64,000 nucleotides of DNA from Proales similis. Lineage: Eukaryota > Rotifera > Eurotatoria > Ploima > Proalidae. Below are positions 32,995-45,012 of the stretch, piece by piece (the first letter of the stretch is position 1; every line of letters starts with the position of its first letter). Location: the NCBI GenBank assembly GCA_019059635.1, contig JAGVRJ010000001.1:1178001-1242000 (forward strand). The letters are read 5' to 3'. The notes beneath the pieces are model-generated. The model had not been told where the DNA came from. It ran no database searches and saw nothing but the letters and a program-made list of their open reading frames with translations. The position numbers and the translations under genes are program-made.

Positions 32995-35900
32995 TCTGAT
33001 TGTGTGTGTTTGTAGACCCGCCGCTTCCGTTAGCTTATTTCACAATGCAGCTCACACTTGACGAGTACTCATTCGGATTCATGCACGCCGGCCGCGCCTT
33101 ATTGTGTCGACCTCTGAAATCAATGCGAGCACTTTCTGCAAAACCGGCCAATCGAGTAAGAGTCGAGCCAGGCGGCAGTTAGGCAATCTATTTGGGTAGA
33201 ACGAGAGATACACTAGTGAACTAGACTGTCAAGAGTAAACAAGACGAGTTGTTCGCCGGCGCCATTCTAAAAGCCAGCCACCAATAATAAAAGGATTAAG
33301 GAGTCAATCTCTAAGCCGTTCCGCTTATCGATTCGCTTTACAATGCCCTTTTCGTTTTGCGCGCGCGTGTGTGTGTGTGTTTAAAGATGCCTCGTCTCTT
33401 TATAATAGAGATGGATGATAGAGATACAATGGAGACAATCGTTCATTCATTCATCGCCAAGTTGCACGGTTCGCTCAGTCGACGACACAACTAGCCGACA
33501 TAGAGCAGAGTCATTTACATTTAAATGGAGACATAAAAGAGCAAGAAAATCTCGTCAAATAGTTTGGCCCTCGCACTCACGACATCTTAAGGGCATCAGA
33601 TGCTGAATGCTGCGGCTTGTTTGAGTTATGTAACAGCAGCAGCAGCGAGAGCGCTCGCTTGAATGACGTAGAATAGAAACTTTTTTGCGCTAATGCGATC
33701 CAGCCGCCCAATTAATTATTTGTGAGAGTAGATGGCAAGTTGGGAGGCAAAGTGCGCTGACTGCGGCGGACGCTAAATCGCATGAAAAAATAACGACCAG
33801 CTCAGACGCGATAAAGCGAGAGAAAAAGAGGAAAAAAAGAGAGAGAAGGAAGTGAGCTAGAGTTTGCCGCCCAGCACAAATATTTGCCGAGCCTGAGCAG
33901 TGAGGCAAAAAAGCCGGCCATGCAGCTTAAATAAGCGTTCGATCGTCGCATGTTGAACTGGTTAAGGGGCCGATGAGCGAGGTGAGCTCAATCGGGCACA
34001 ATTGATTGCTGCTGCTGCTGATGTGCTCGACTCGGGATGTGTGGCCACAGTGCAGTTAATTAATCGCGATGCCGATTTAATTAGAATAACATCCTCGATG
34101 TTTTTATTCGATCAGCAAGTAGGTGTCACATTTGAAGCCGAATGGGGGCCAGGCCACTCGAGTATTGATAGTAATCATGTCTGCATCATGGTGGCCAGCG
34201 TCTAGGCGACTGTTTGGTTCGATCAAGTTGGCGACTGTTGCCAATCGACGACGAGCAAGTCGCCGAATTAAATTAAGAGAAGCAGGTTGAGCGCCACTGG
34301 ACGAGAAGAAAAGGGGAGAAAGAGAAATGAATAGAAAGGAGCTCTTGGGCGAGTTTCTTGAATGAAACAACGAGTCAATGGTTGAATGAGCCATCGAAAG
34401 CAACGCACATGAATAGAAAGTCTTATCAAGTTAATCGACCTCTCCTCGCACAATTGGCGCTCTTGCGAACTGCCGATCGTCTAATTACGATTTTCGCTCG
34501 CATTTGACATTAGCTGGTGCAGCGCTCTACAAATTTTGCGACAAGTCCGTTGAAGAGCAGCATTGGCCGGTGGCGAGATTCGACCACTACTGGCTCTAAT
34601 TGTGCTTAGCCATCGGCTTCAATCTTCAACACACAAGCGCGCCACACACACACACATTAGCGCTTGTTGCGGACTGCGGCGACCTAATCGTCTGATGCGG
34701 CGCCTATCCCATTTTTAAGTTGCAATCGCTAATGAGTAACAAATAGCTTAAGCGCACACAGACAGGTCTGAATGAACGAATTGAAACAGGTATGTGTCTC
34801 GTGTCCTCCTGAGTTCGGTGCGACCATAGTTCGGGCAATCTGCGCTGAAATGATCGCCGAGATAGACTGTTCGATGACGCTATCAAATCTAACGAGTGAA
34901 CCAAATCGCCTGCTCGGGCCTTGAATAGGCCACATTTCGACTCGTTGATTGTTGTTTTGGAAACGGTCGAGTAAACTAAACGCACTGTATTAAATCGCTG
35001 AATATACAGTGTCGCTTGAATTAAACGCATGAGCTGCTGCTGCTGCTGCTGAATAGAAGGGGGACGTATTTATTCTCTCGATTTGCAAATTCACTTCCTG
35101 CTGATTAATGGCGAAGAGCAAAAGGCTTAATAGTAAATAAAAGGACGAGACAAGCGATCCGGGACATTTGATATCCAAAGTAGTAGAATCTCTATTCTCT
35201 CAAAGTCAATTAGAGCAAAATCGACGCGCGCCTTTTGAGCGCAGATAATTTGTGTTGGCAAACGACAGCATTAGGGCTCATCGCAAAGCCCTAAAAGTCA
35301 GCCGCGGCTTATTTCCCGTTTACTGGGTCAAACGCACTCGACTGACTTGGCTGAGTCTCACTCACTCTCTCTCTCTCGCTGAGTAATTCAGAGAGTTTAA
35401 GCGCCTATTTACACCGCTCACTTGCCTTCGATCGCAGCTAAGATCGGCGGCAATTAATACCATGCGAGCGTTTGAGAAACTGCATCTAATTGGCAAATAA
35501 GCCGTCAGGATTAGGCGAATAAGTCCGCGTCTGCATGTTCTGCCTGAGTGAAATGGCATCGGTCGGAATGTGTGACTGCCGCTTGAATAAGAGCACGTAT
35601 CGGCCAGTTAGAATTGATTGGCTGCTGGCTTGCATGAAAAGTTGAAATGCCGAACGCTTCTTCGAGCGAGTCGGCGAATATTTACTTTTATTCGCAACAA
35701 GCTGCGATCGAGCGCCAATCGAACCGACCTTTCTCATTATTGAAATGACACACAGAGATGAATGTAACATACGTGCGATCTGCGTCTAAACGCATTCAAA
35801 TGAACTGAAAGAAAAAGAATTTTGAGAAAGAGCCAGAGAGAGAGAGAGACGGGACTGTAGTGAATAGCGAGACGAAGCGGGACCATGACGTCGATGGCTA

Positions 35901-38301
35901 CGAGATTGGCCAACAACTTTACGCAGCTTTAGTTTCATAAATAATTCATTATTGCGATACACTTGACGCTCACGTGTGATAAAGCCTTTGCACAACAAGA
36001 GGAACTCAACGATGACCGATGTGGACACAAGCAGAAACGAATTTCTTTATCAGCCAGGTGGTAAAAGGAGGCCTTTATCAAGCCGAATAAGGCTTCTGGT
36101 CTCAAACGCAATATTTATGGCCGCTCGTAGAAGGCGAGAGAGAATACGTGCGGACCAGGCTAACGAGCAAGAGAACAAAAAATAAAAGAGAAGAAAAAAG
36201 TGCAAGCGCTTGAGAAAAGAGGACCGACTAACAAACGAGCGAGGAAAGGGTTTTCCGAAGATTAAAAAGTCAACACGTACTCACACTCGCACACACTCAT
36301 GCGGGGCGCTCGATGAAATACGCGCAATCTGGTCGGCTCTCACTTTCCGCTGCGTTTTTTATTACGCGATCGATTCGACTCGGTCGGCTTAATTATCGTT
36401 TTGCAAGTGCAATAGACTTGTCTAGAGAGCGAGAAATAGCGAAATGCGTGTGAAAAGCTAAACGTGAGTCGGTGGTGGCATCAGCCATGTCGGCGTCGAG
36501 CTTGAGAGGCGCTGTGCACACATTTAAGAAACAGAGAAAATCACTCCAACAGTTAAATGAGCAGCAAACAAACGAAGCCGGCCTATAGACTAAAACAATA
36601 AACAGCAAATCCTGCGAGCAAACACGCACACACAAACACACACACTCTCTCTCTCTCTCTGTGGTTAGAAATAGAAAAGGCGAATGTGAACTGCAGCCGC
36701 ATATTTTTGACGGGTTTGAACTCGATTGAGTGGCGCTCGATTGGTGGCTCCTGTTCTGGCTAATGAGTCTCAGGCGAAATCTCTGAATTAAGCATCAGCC
36801 AGGCAGGCAAAGTAAGAAAACACGAAAGACAAAGAGGCCGAGAGAGAGAGAGGTGAGAGAAGAAGGGGCCTAGAAAGAAAAGTACTAGGAAAGACCAGCG
36901 GACGAGGAGATTTATGAGTTGAAATACGAACAGAATAAACATGAAATAAGCCGATCGATACACGTCGCTCGAACTGACGCCCAGTTGCTCGCTTGCTTGC
37001 ATCGAATGAGTATTAGATTGAAATAGGGCGCGCAAAAGAGAAAGAGGCAAGGATGGAAAAGGCAGGCGGCGAGCTAGTATGAGATGCGGCCAAATATTTG
37101 CATGTCAACTTGCCAGAAACTAAACACCGTCTAATCTCGTCTAGCTTCTGTGAGCTCTCTGGCCGACTATTGCAACGAGGGCTTCGTTCTAAAATTTCTT
37201 TCACGATTTGCTCGGAGTTGGCCAACTTCAAGTGACCGGCGGCCGTCATCAAACTCGTGTCTTTCGAACGTTTCCTGACCGCACACAACACAAACACGCG
37301 AGCTCTCTTCTCTCATTCGCTTGAATTAAACGCTTTGCAAGTCGATAGTCGTCGTTCTTGCTCGCTATTTAAATAACAAGCGTCCAAATCAACAAAAACA
37401 ATCACCTGCTCGATTACAATTCAAGCTCTTTTCGATTGTCGCCAACCCACCCAACCACACTCACACTGACTCTCGCGAGCGGGCAAAAAGCGGAGCTCGC
37501 TCGAGAAATGTAGCCGCTTATTGAATTAAGTGAGCTCTTGTTGTTTGCGCAGTTAGAAACGTCCACGCGCGTTTTAATTCGATAAGCGAAAGAATTTAAT
37601 TAGAACCTTGGCTCTCTTATTCAGAACGTGTCTTGGCTTGTTCGCCCCGAGTTGGTTTGTTTAGCTCGGCTCGATGGCCCTTGGAGATGATGAGAAGAAA
37701 TGCAATATGAAACAAAATTGCGTAACGTTTACACACACACACTCTAATTGATTAGAAGTGATGAGAATCGTTGTTTCTCACAGATTGTTTGGCTGGCATC
37801 GAAAGCGCACCAGTTTGCCGTCGGGTTTTTAATTTTTGATGGCGCAGCTGAGCAAAGCAGAATCGATTGCGAGCGAACAACAAGCATCGCAAACTCGAGT
37901 GCAAAAACAACAGGCGTCCGTTTCTCACCAAGAATCCAGCTCGCCTCTCGCTTACTGGCTCACTTGAGAGAAATCGCACTGCCTCTTGGCCAAACTTGAA
38001 GAGAGAACCAGAACTACCTGCCCGATCTTGATCATTAGCATCAACAACAACAACAACAACCGAAATCTAAACAACAATCTGAACAAGCAACAAGTCACTT
38101 TAGAAGCGCAATCTCAAGCTGTCGATCTCAATTTCTGAGATGGTCGACTCGGCTAATCATGATTGCTAATCAGGCCTGTGAAAACACTGTGGAGGACCAG
38201 ACGCAAAAGGCAGAGGGTAACCATGACAAATCGATGTCAAGACCGGAAGTATGAAAACGTTCATTTAATCCGCAACCGTTCGAACATAATGCCAGAGTGA
38301 G
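32995..38301. other. Gene-poor 5.3 kb region
   Basis: The longest stretch without a supported gene. It has GT, CA and CT microsatellites (about 33365-33380, 36622-36660, 37732-37742), CTG runs at about 34009-34021 and 35035-35052, and many AT-rich blocks with ATTA cores. One minus-strand open frame, 37013-37249 (starting MTAAGHLKLANSEQ), has codon use like the real genes but no donor that leads anywhere. Another on plus at 36012 (MTDVDTSRNEF) is similar. Regulatory DNA or a long non-coding transcript is possible; nothing is proven. Confidence 0.4.
36622..36660. repeat. Compound (CA)n(CT)n microsatellite
   Basis: Interrupted CA units pass directly into an uninterrupted CT run. Confidence 0.85.
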
Positions 38302-39251
38302 CTAAGCGGTTTTAAAAACCAAATCCAACCAACCTTGGCTGTTTAACAGCTCGTTTTGGTACTTGCAGACGACGAGCAAGGCGTAAGCTGCGCATAAGCG
38401 ACTCGTCTGTTGGCCCCTCTTGCCTCGCCAATGCTTGAAAATTTCGAATAATAAGTTCAAATCGGCTTTTTGACAGTCTACGTGGCGAAAAAGTTCAAAA
38501 CCTATTGGCGTCCGAGAAAGCTTGTGGCGAATTCTGTCGCGCACAATCTCCGATCTGATCGTGTCCAAATCGCTGTCTATACTGCTCGGGTCAAAGCTGG
38601 TCAGGTTGACGCCGGCCAAGCGCTTTGTTCGAGCTCTGGTCATAGACGAAGTAATGAAAAGACGCTCGAATGAGAGAGAGAGGACATGGGCTGGTTACTT
38701 GACAGGCAGATAGTCATCGTTGTCGTCGTCGTCGCGGGCTTCGCTGCTGATCACCGTGTTGGAAACCTCCTCGATTGAGTCGCTGAATGCAAATAAACTG
38801 TTCATGCTTGCTTCTTCAAGCTTTCTGGCCGATGGGTCATGTGAGCTGGAGCGTTTGCGTCTTATTCTGGCAGGCGGTGTCGCTGCTCGCACTAGTCTTG
38901 AAGCAGCAGCAGCACAAGGCATCAGATCTCTGTACGAGCTGGCCGCGTTGCTCTGCGTCGAAGGACGGCTCATATCGATATTCGAAGTGGCGTCGTTGCT
39001 GCTCGGCATGCTAAAGAAACTCTGTCTGGCGGGCGAGTTGTGTTCGCTCGAGATCTGATCACCAGAAACCCGAGCGGAGTGAGATTGTGTAAACAAGGCA
39101 GAGCCAATGCCGGTGTCCATCGAGTTGCTCATCGCTAGTGTGTTAATTATTGCCGCAGGCGTCCTACACCGCTCAGGTCATTTCACTTACTCGAATGCTT
39201 CAGAGCGGCGCCACTCTCTACAGTCGAGTGCATTTTCTCCATCTCGGACAT
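38302..39251 (-). CDS. Unrecognised 276-residue protein
   Basis: Exons (minus): 39191-39251, 38699-39134, 38302-38635; CDS 831 bases. Residues 1-140 are Ser-rich and look disordered, with SRPSTQSN and a basic patch RIRRKRSSS. An acidic run (ARDDDDNDDYLPVK) precedes a C-terminal part that looks ordered: KRLAGVNLTSFDPSSIDSD, HKLSRTPIGFELFRHVD, LLFEIFKHWRGKRGQQTSR, LCAAYALLVVCKYQNELL. The second intron (AA|GTAACC to CCAG|A) closes the frame. The first exon is chosen because its ATG and donor phase fit exon 2. An additional 3' exon after a possible donor at NSQ|G cannot be excluded. Function unknown. Confidence 0.65.
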
Positions 39252-40364
39252 GCTCGCAGAATCTAGGCGGTGGAGCACAAGAAACGTTAATGAAAAACTT
39301 TTCGACTCGTTGTGCACTTGAGAACGCAGCGAGCGGTCGGTCGTCTTTCTAATTGAATGTTTCGAAACATTTTCTTCTGCTACTTGTCGGCCCGGGGCAT
39401 TTACGCTTCAGCGCCAACTTAATTTGAGATTCAAGATTCAACAGGCCACAATTCACTCTACGCGCGTATTTATGGCGCTTCCCATTGCTGACCGTGATTG
39501 TTCAGGCCCCAAATCAGGACTGAACGGAAAATCGCCGGCTTAGGTCATGAGCGACGTGACGTTGCTCCGCAAACAACCGAGCGAATGCCTGGTCAGCCAA
39601 ATCGTCCGCACGTATTTATTTCTTCGTCTGCTCTAATCGATCGCAAATCAACGAGCTTGAGTAATATTTTTGGTTGCGCAAATAGCGGTCAGTCGAGCAG
39701 CAACCAGCCAACTAGCCCCTTATTGCCTGCAACCAACTCGCACTTGTCGCGAAAGGAAAATCAAAGAGAGAGAGAGGGAGTGAAATTATTCAATTGACTT
39801 GGCCAAACTGAATCGATAGACGCACGCTCGTAAACAACAAACTTCTCCTCGTCGCGCCCCGACTCATGAATCATTCATTCGCTCTTTCTTTGGTCAAGCT
39901 TCTCTCTCTTCTCACACTCTCAGTTTCTATTTGCTGCTATTAAAAGAAGAAACACCTGTAAATTGCTCTAGTTCTAACTTTCTATTCTCAAATTGACCGC
40001 AAAAAAGGCCGCCGCCGACTATAGCCGATGGAGAAAAGAGTTGAACAAACGAAACAATGAAAAGCGAGAGACCAGACATTCTGAAGGCAGCGCTAATAGA
40101 ACGCTTAAATAGTTTGAACGTTCTCTCTCTCTCTCTGCCTGACTCGTGTCCATTCAATGGCAACTCACTCGGACAGAGTTGTTTCTATTCATCGTTTTGG
40201 ACGCATTCAATTGATCAAAGCACAAATTGACTGACTTGGAGCGATCTTTCAAATTCAATTATTGAGCAAATTTTAAAATCAGCAAATTGATTATTCTAAT
40301 TCAATTTGGCGAGCGTGAACGAAGAAGAAAAATTGAATTTCTGCCTTGTGCTAAGAATTACGCA
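39252..40364. other. Intergenic, no gene supported
   Basis: About 1.1 kb between a divergent pair of genes. Short open frames (39498-39797 plus, 39927-40163 minus) lack splice partners and have UTR-like composition. A CT run lies at about 40122-40137. Confidence 0.45.
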
Positions 40365-40587
40365 ATGAGCTCTTTAGTAGAGGCAGACAAAGCGAAAAGA
40401 AGACCGAGCGAGATATTCGAATGGCGAGCCAGAATCAAAAAACGACGGTCAACCGCACTGGCCGCACAGCGACGCGAGTCAGCTCGTCAATCGATCGGTG
40501 AATGAAATCGCAAACAAACAAATGGCGCCGCTATTCTAATTTTTATTTTATTGTGCAGGGCCATTGCCTGGACCCTATTCGTTCTGA
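40365..40587 (+). CDS. Small basic ORF, 53 residues, upstream of a secreted-protein ORF
   Basis: Exons 40365-40497 and 40559-40587 (61-base intron, GTGAAT...GTGCAG). Begins MSSLVEADKAKRRPSEIFEW, continues with an Arg/Lys-rich helix (RARIKKRRSTALAAQRR) and ends GPLPGPYSF, stop. The exon has gene-like codon use. Its stop is 39 bases before the ATG at 40627 of the next open frame, so one mRNA would carry both. The downstream exon also has another open frame with a hydrophobic stretch (AIAWTLFVLMIGLASG). With a different splice choice, the basic segment could be fused to a membrane helix. Function unknown. Confidence 0.45.
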
Positions 40588-40653
40588 TGATTGGTCTGGC
40601 CAGTGGCAAACACCTCCAGGCGAACTATGACGGTCTCGCAGACGCTCAATTCA

Positions 40654-41550
40654 ATGGCGGTAATTGTTCGAATCTGGTTGCTAGTGAACCTAGTCTCATC
40701 TGGTTGTTGCTCAGACCAAGTTGTTTCGATCGAAGAGCGAGAGGACGCTAACGCCGACTTGGACTGGTCGAGCAAGTATGGCAAGCGTCTGGAGACCGTG
40801 GACGGGGTCGAGATCGCTTCGTCTTATCGCGAATACATGGAGCTGGCCCTAAACGACTTGGCCGACAGACTGAAAATGAGCTCGGCAAAAGCGAGCGGCT
40901 TCAAGGACCGAATGGAAAAGCGCAATCGTCTGCTCAACAAGATTGTGGCCGAAATTGAGCGACGCAAGACGCTGGAGAGCGAGCTGACCAAACACGACAT
41001 GGAGCTGCGCAAGAGTCTGATTCGCAACAATGAGATGAAGAGTGCCATTCAGAATTTGGCCAACATTGCCGAGTATCGGCTGGACAAGGGCGCTTCGAAG
41101 TACGCGCTGATCAAGATGCTGGACAAAAACCTGCCCAAACTTGAGCACAGTCTGAAGAGAGCGGCCGAGCTGGAAGGCGGCCGCACCGAGAACAGCACCT
41201 ACACCAAGTACATCCAAATGGCGTACGGCGAAGTGAACGAGCTGCTGGCCAAAGACAAACAGAAGCTGATCGAGATCATCCGCAGCAAGCTCGACAACGA
41301 GTACAAGCTGAAGGAGCTCGACAAGCTCAAGCAGAGAGTGAGCGACTCGTTGGTGAAATTGAAAAAGCTGAACGACACTCTGCACGATCTGATCGAACAC
41401 GACTCGGGTGTCGAGCTCATACTCAAAAAGCTGCAGCAACAAGTAACGTTGGACGAGGGCGACCGCGTTCGACTTTCCAAATTCATTGGACACTTGCCGC
41501 AGGCGAACGACTCTGCCCTTGACCTGGGCAGCCAGGGCAATAGAAAGTGA
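40654..41550 (+). CDS. Secreted or ER-luminal helical coiled-coil protein
   Basis: Open frame of 298 residues from the ATG at 40654; an earlier in-frame ATG at 40627 would add nine residues. The start MAVIVRIWLLVNLVSSGCCS is a good signal peptide with a likely cut near the CCSD. The mature part is almost wholly helical and charged: YREYMELALNDLADRLK, MEKRNRLLNKIVAEIERRK, LIEIIRSKLDNEYKLKELDK, LKKLNDTLHDLIEHDSGVEL. There is one N-glycosylation sequon, NSTY, in the middle. The C-terminus GNRK has no KDEL. No family is recognised. The frame on the opposite strand is open over most of the gene (40849-41601), a by-product of codon bias. Confidence 0.75.
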   Translation: MAVIVRIWLLVNLVSSGCCSDQVVSIEEREDANADLDWSSKYGKRLETVDGVEIASSYREYMELALNDLADRLKMSSAKASGFKDRMEKRNRLLNKIVAEIERRKTLESELTKHDMELRKSLIRNNEMKSAIQNLANIAEYRLDKGASKYALIKMLDKNLPKLEHSLKRAAELEGGRTENSTYTKYIQMAYGEVNELLAKDKQKLIEIIRSKLDNEYKLKELDKLKQRVSDSLVKLKKLNDTLHDLIEHDSGVELILKKLQQQVTLDEGDRVRLSKFIGHLPQANDSALDLGSQGNRK

Positions 41551-41788
41551 AAAATCGCAGAATTTGTATTCAAAATATTCAGAGATTGACCAAGAGAGCA
41601 AAATTGTTGAACTAGAAAATAGATATAGCAGACTCTGAATGACGTGTTTAAAGTAAAAGCTCGATAAACGAAAGGTCCGAAACTCGCTCGTTCGACATTC
41701 TTCTCGTTTTTTTCTTTCATGTTCGATTGTCCAAAGCAGGCATCAGTGTGACGAAAGATGTGACGAGAAGGTGACGTGTCTGCTGCTT

Positions 41789-42461
41789 TTAGAGCGTCAC
41801 AGTCGGACGCGTCCAAATGAACAGATCGATGCCCAGAAGCACAAAGTCCACAAAGCCGAATATCTAGACATTACGGTAGCGAGCCGAATGAAATTAGAAT
41901 GGTGCATGACTCGATCACAATTGGAGACTTACAGCGCACAGGTTAAACGCCAAGATGTTGTAGACTCCGTCGTAGCGTCTGCCCGTTCCAAGAGCCAAAA
42001 AGCAAATGCCCAGTGCGAGCTGCAGAATGCCGAGTATGCCATCGCTGATCAGCATCTTGGTGAACGAAAGCCTTTTAGAAGCCAAATCGAGCGGCGCAGC
42101 AGTCGGCTCACTTACAAACATTGGCCATATTGTGCCCAGTTTGGCGTAGAGGCGAAACACGATCATGGCCTGGATGAAAATCGAGACAATTATGGTCATG
42201 ATCGCGACCGCCAGGCAGAATATGAGAACGCCGCTCCAGAGCTGGCCGACTGCCCAATATTGCGGATAGACCAGGAACGGATAGGCGACAGCAGTGGCGA
42301 TGGCGAAAACCTTTCAATTCTTGACTAAACGAGCGAAGAGCGGCCATTGGACGATGGCTTACGATTATCGCGGTTCTGATTACTCCGAGTGGAGAGGCCA
42401 GATATCTGATGTTGAACTTGGCATTCGAGGCTGTGTTGATTCGCGTTGATAAGAGTGGCAT
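41789..42461 (-). CDS. Four-helix membrane protein, MARVEL-like
   Basis: Exons (minus): 42363-42461, 42116-42310, 41933-42055, 41789-41863, all phase 0; CDS 492 bases, 163 residues. Four hydrophobic segments can be seen: AIIVFAIATAVAYPFLV, SGVLIFCLAVAIMTIIVSIF, LISDGILGILQLALGICFLAL, and AFNLCAIFGFVDFVLLGIDLF, with short loops and a cytosolic-type tail WTRPTVTL. Size, topology and the Asp/Gly in the third and fourth helices are like MARVEL-domain vesicle proteins (CMTM, plasmolipin, Singles bar), but no motif decides it. It is convergent with the secreted helical gene (238-base gap). Confidence 0.75.
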
Positions 42462-43747
42462 TCTGTGTCCCTCCTTCACTCAAATTTCTCTGCTTGTCCT
42501 GCTCCTTGAGCTAGCTAGCCTGGCTGCAACTCGCTTTTCCTTTCTGTTTGCCTTCTGTCTACGAAATGAAGAGAAAAATGAAAATTTATTTGAGAATTGT
42601 TTGTTTGATAAGATGCCAAAAAGCGCGTTTGCTCTCTCTCTCTTTCTCGCTTGCTCTACTTCCATAGAACAACAATCGTCTAGAGCGAGAGAGGCATCTA
42701 AGAAAAGAGCGAATGCGCAGAAACTGAATAATAATCAAAACAAAATTTGAAACGAACCAAATATATGTGAATTAGCCGGCACATAAAAGTCGTACGAGCT
42801 GCGTTGTAAAAAAAGGTGCCTTTGACTCAAACTTGAATTAATCATGACGCGCTTAAGTATAAATAGGGAAGATGACATAATTCGAGTTTAAAAATTCAAA
42901 ATCATAATTGGCATCTCTATTCAAGCGATGAGCGAATATCAAGAACCTTCTTCGTTCCGTCACGCACACACACACACAGAATGATGGCTTTGCCAGCGCC
43001 AAAAGCAATTTGACTGCTTGCCGCGAGAAATATACCAAACACCTGCAAAGACACAATTTGCGCATGATTTCAGGAAATGAGAATTGCGAAATCAGTCAAG
43101 CTTGAGTTGAATCATTGCTCAGATGAATGCAGGTGTAAATGGTCCAGTTTGCATTCGGTTATTCGCAAACTTCGCCTTAAAAACATGAGCGACGAGCACC
43201 GTTTAGCGGGCGGCCAGCTCGCATAATTTGCCTGATCGCTTGGTAGACATCGGCATCCAAGAGGGTGGAGGGGGGGAGGCAGAGAAAGAGCTGTTTTGAA
43301 AATGACAAGGTAAAGAAGAAGCAAAAAGAAAGGAGAGACTGTGTTTAGAATTGAGACAAATTGAATGCACCATGCGAGTTGAAATGTTCGCTCTTGCTCG
43401 AGTCATGTGAGCAGGACAAGAAATGCAGAGAAAGAGTAGAGCGAGGCGAAATAGGGCGCAAGCGAGCGCGCGCGTTTGCTTGCTTCTGCTCGCATTTGGC
43501 TTGCAATGCACATTGGCTAGAGAAGAAAGCGTTCAAAGTATACGGCTTGTGGCTTCATGTAATATTTCGTGTTTTGAAATCAAAATCCGAAAGACTGCCT
43601 GAAGCACGCGAGCAAGAGACTAGTCAGTAGCGAACTAAATGCTGCACGATTTGGCTCTTGCTTGCTGTCAACGCGCCGTTCTTGTTTGATTGAGAGTCCG
43701 CTTTGTCTGTAGATTAGCACCAAGGTATTAAGGAGAATAAAGGAAAA
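42462..43747. other. Divergent promoter region upstream of prohibitin-2
   Basis: About 1.3 kb with short CA and GA runs. No coding exon is supported; open frames on the minus strand at 43100-43540 are Ser-rich and lack conserved features. Confidence 0.45.
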
Positions 43748-44711
43748 ATGGCCCAGAAGATGAGCGAATTCTTTCGTATGGCATCCAATTCAAAAGGAGC
43801 CGGCGCCGGTGTCGGTGTGTTGGCTGCCCTCGGAGGCTTGGTCTATGCCGGCATGAACTCGTTCTACACAGTAGAGGCCGGTCACCGCGCGATCGTGTTC
43901 AATCGAATTGGCGGCATCTCGCCGGACACCATTTACTCGGAAGGATTGCATTTCAGGGTGCCCTGGTTCCAGTATCCGATCATTTATGACATTCGCGCCA
44001 AGCCACGATTGGTCAAGTCACTGACCGGCAGCAAAGATCTTCAGATGGTCAACATCGGTCTTCGTGTGCTCGCTCGACCGGAGCAGACTCGACTACCCCA
44101 AATCTACCAGTCGCTGGGTCTTGACTTTGACGAACGAGTGCTGCCCTCGATCATCAACGAAACAGTAAAGAGCGTTGTGGCCAAGTTCAACGCCAGTCAG
44201 CTGATCACCCAGCGTCAGCAAGTCTCCAACTTTGTTCGTGCCGAGCTCATCCAGCGAGCGCGCGACTTTGACATCATTTTGGACGACGTGTCCATCACTG
44301 AGCTCAGCTTCAGTCCTCAATACAGCGCAGCCGTCGAAGCCAAACAAGTGGCGCAGCAAGAAGCACAGCGAGCTGTCTTCTTGGTCGAGAAGGCCAAACA
44401 GGAGCGACAGCAAAAGATTGTCAACGCGGAGGGAGAAGCCGAGTCGGCTCGTCTCATTGGTCAGGCCATTTCAAGCAACCCGGGCTATCTCAAACTCAGA
44501 AAGCTTCGCGCCGCCCAGAACATCTCCAAAATCGTACGTGCCTCTCGGGCTTTGATCGCTCGCTCAATTCAGTCGCCTAATAAACCGCTTTCCTTGTTTC
44601 TAGCTCGCCAGCGGCACCAACAGAGCCTTCTTGAACGCCAGCTCGCTTATGCTTGACATTACCGATCCCAAGTTCGATCGTGTGTGTGAAGATCTGAAAA
44701 AGAGACGATAG
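43748..44711 (+). CDS. PHB2: Prohibitin-2
   Basis: Subunit of the ring-shaped prohibitin complex of the mitochondrial inner membrane and a mitophagy receptor. Exons 43748-44533 and 44604-44711; CDS 894 bases, 297 residues (human 299). The N-terminal membrane segment ([20 protein letters not shown]) leads into the PHB/SPFH domain: [55 protein letters not shown]. The coiled coil near 190-240 ([17 protein letters not shown]) and the end [19 protein letters not shown] are typical. It opens a four-gene head-to-tail cluster. Confidence 0.97.
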
Positions 44712-44882
44712 AGCAGCGACACGGCCGACAGCAAACTAGGTAACACTCGGGTTCCTTTTAGCCGCGAGCAAACGTCTAATTCGTGCAACATAAAGTGTTC
44801 CTAAGAGCCCGACTCAACTCTCGTTATCAACTTGATTCTTCCTCACCGTTGTTCTATTCAACCATGTTTTGATTGCAGTCTG

Positions 44883-44888
44883 AATAAA
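44883..44888 (+). terminator. Polyadenylation signal AATAAA of prohibitin-2
   Basis: AATAAA 171 bases after the stop. The next gene's acceptor-like site is about 120 bases downstream. Confidence 0.6.
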
Positions 44889-45012
44889 CTGAAAAGAAAC
44901 CAGCCAGAGTCGAGTGGACGCAGTCAACTCTGCTCCTAACCGAGCCGAGACAAGTCAATTTGCTAAACAGAGTTGACGCTCGCTTTTCGCTTTTGCATTC
45001 GCTTTTCAAGAC

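Noticed and set aside
35786-36028. Short open frames around 35.5-36.2 kb
   Set aside because: Composition is intergenic, with no conserved motif and no donor or acceptor that extends them.
36210-36392. 60-codon plus-strand open frame
   Set aside because: Codons include THTRTHS-type repeats from a CA-rich microsatellite; no support.
40849-41601. 250-codon minus-strand open frame opposite the secreted helical protein
   Set aside because: Antisense shadow caused by the GAG/CTG/AAG-rich codons of the plus-strand gene; the product is Leu/Val/Gln-rich and has no start context.
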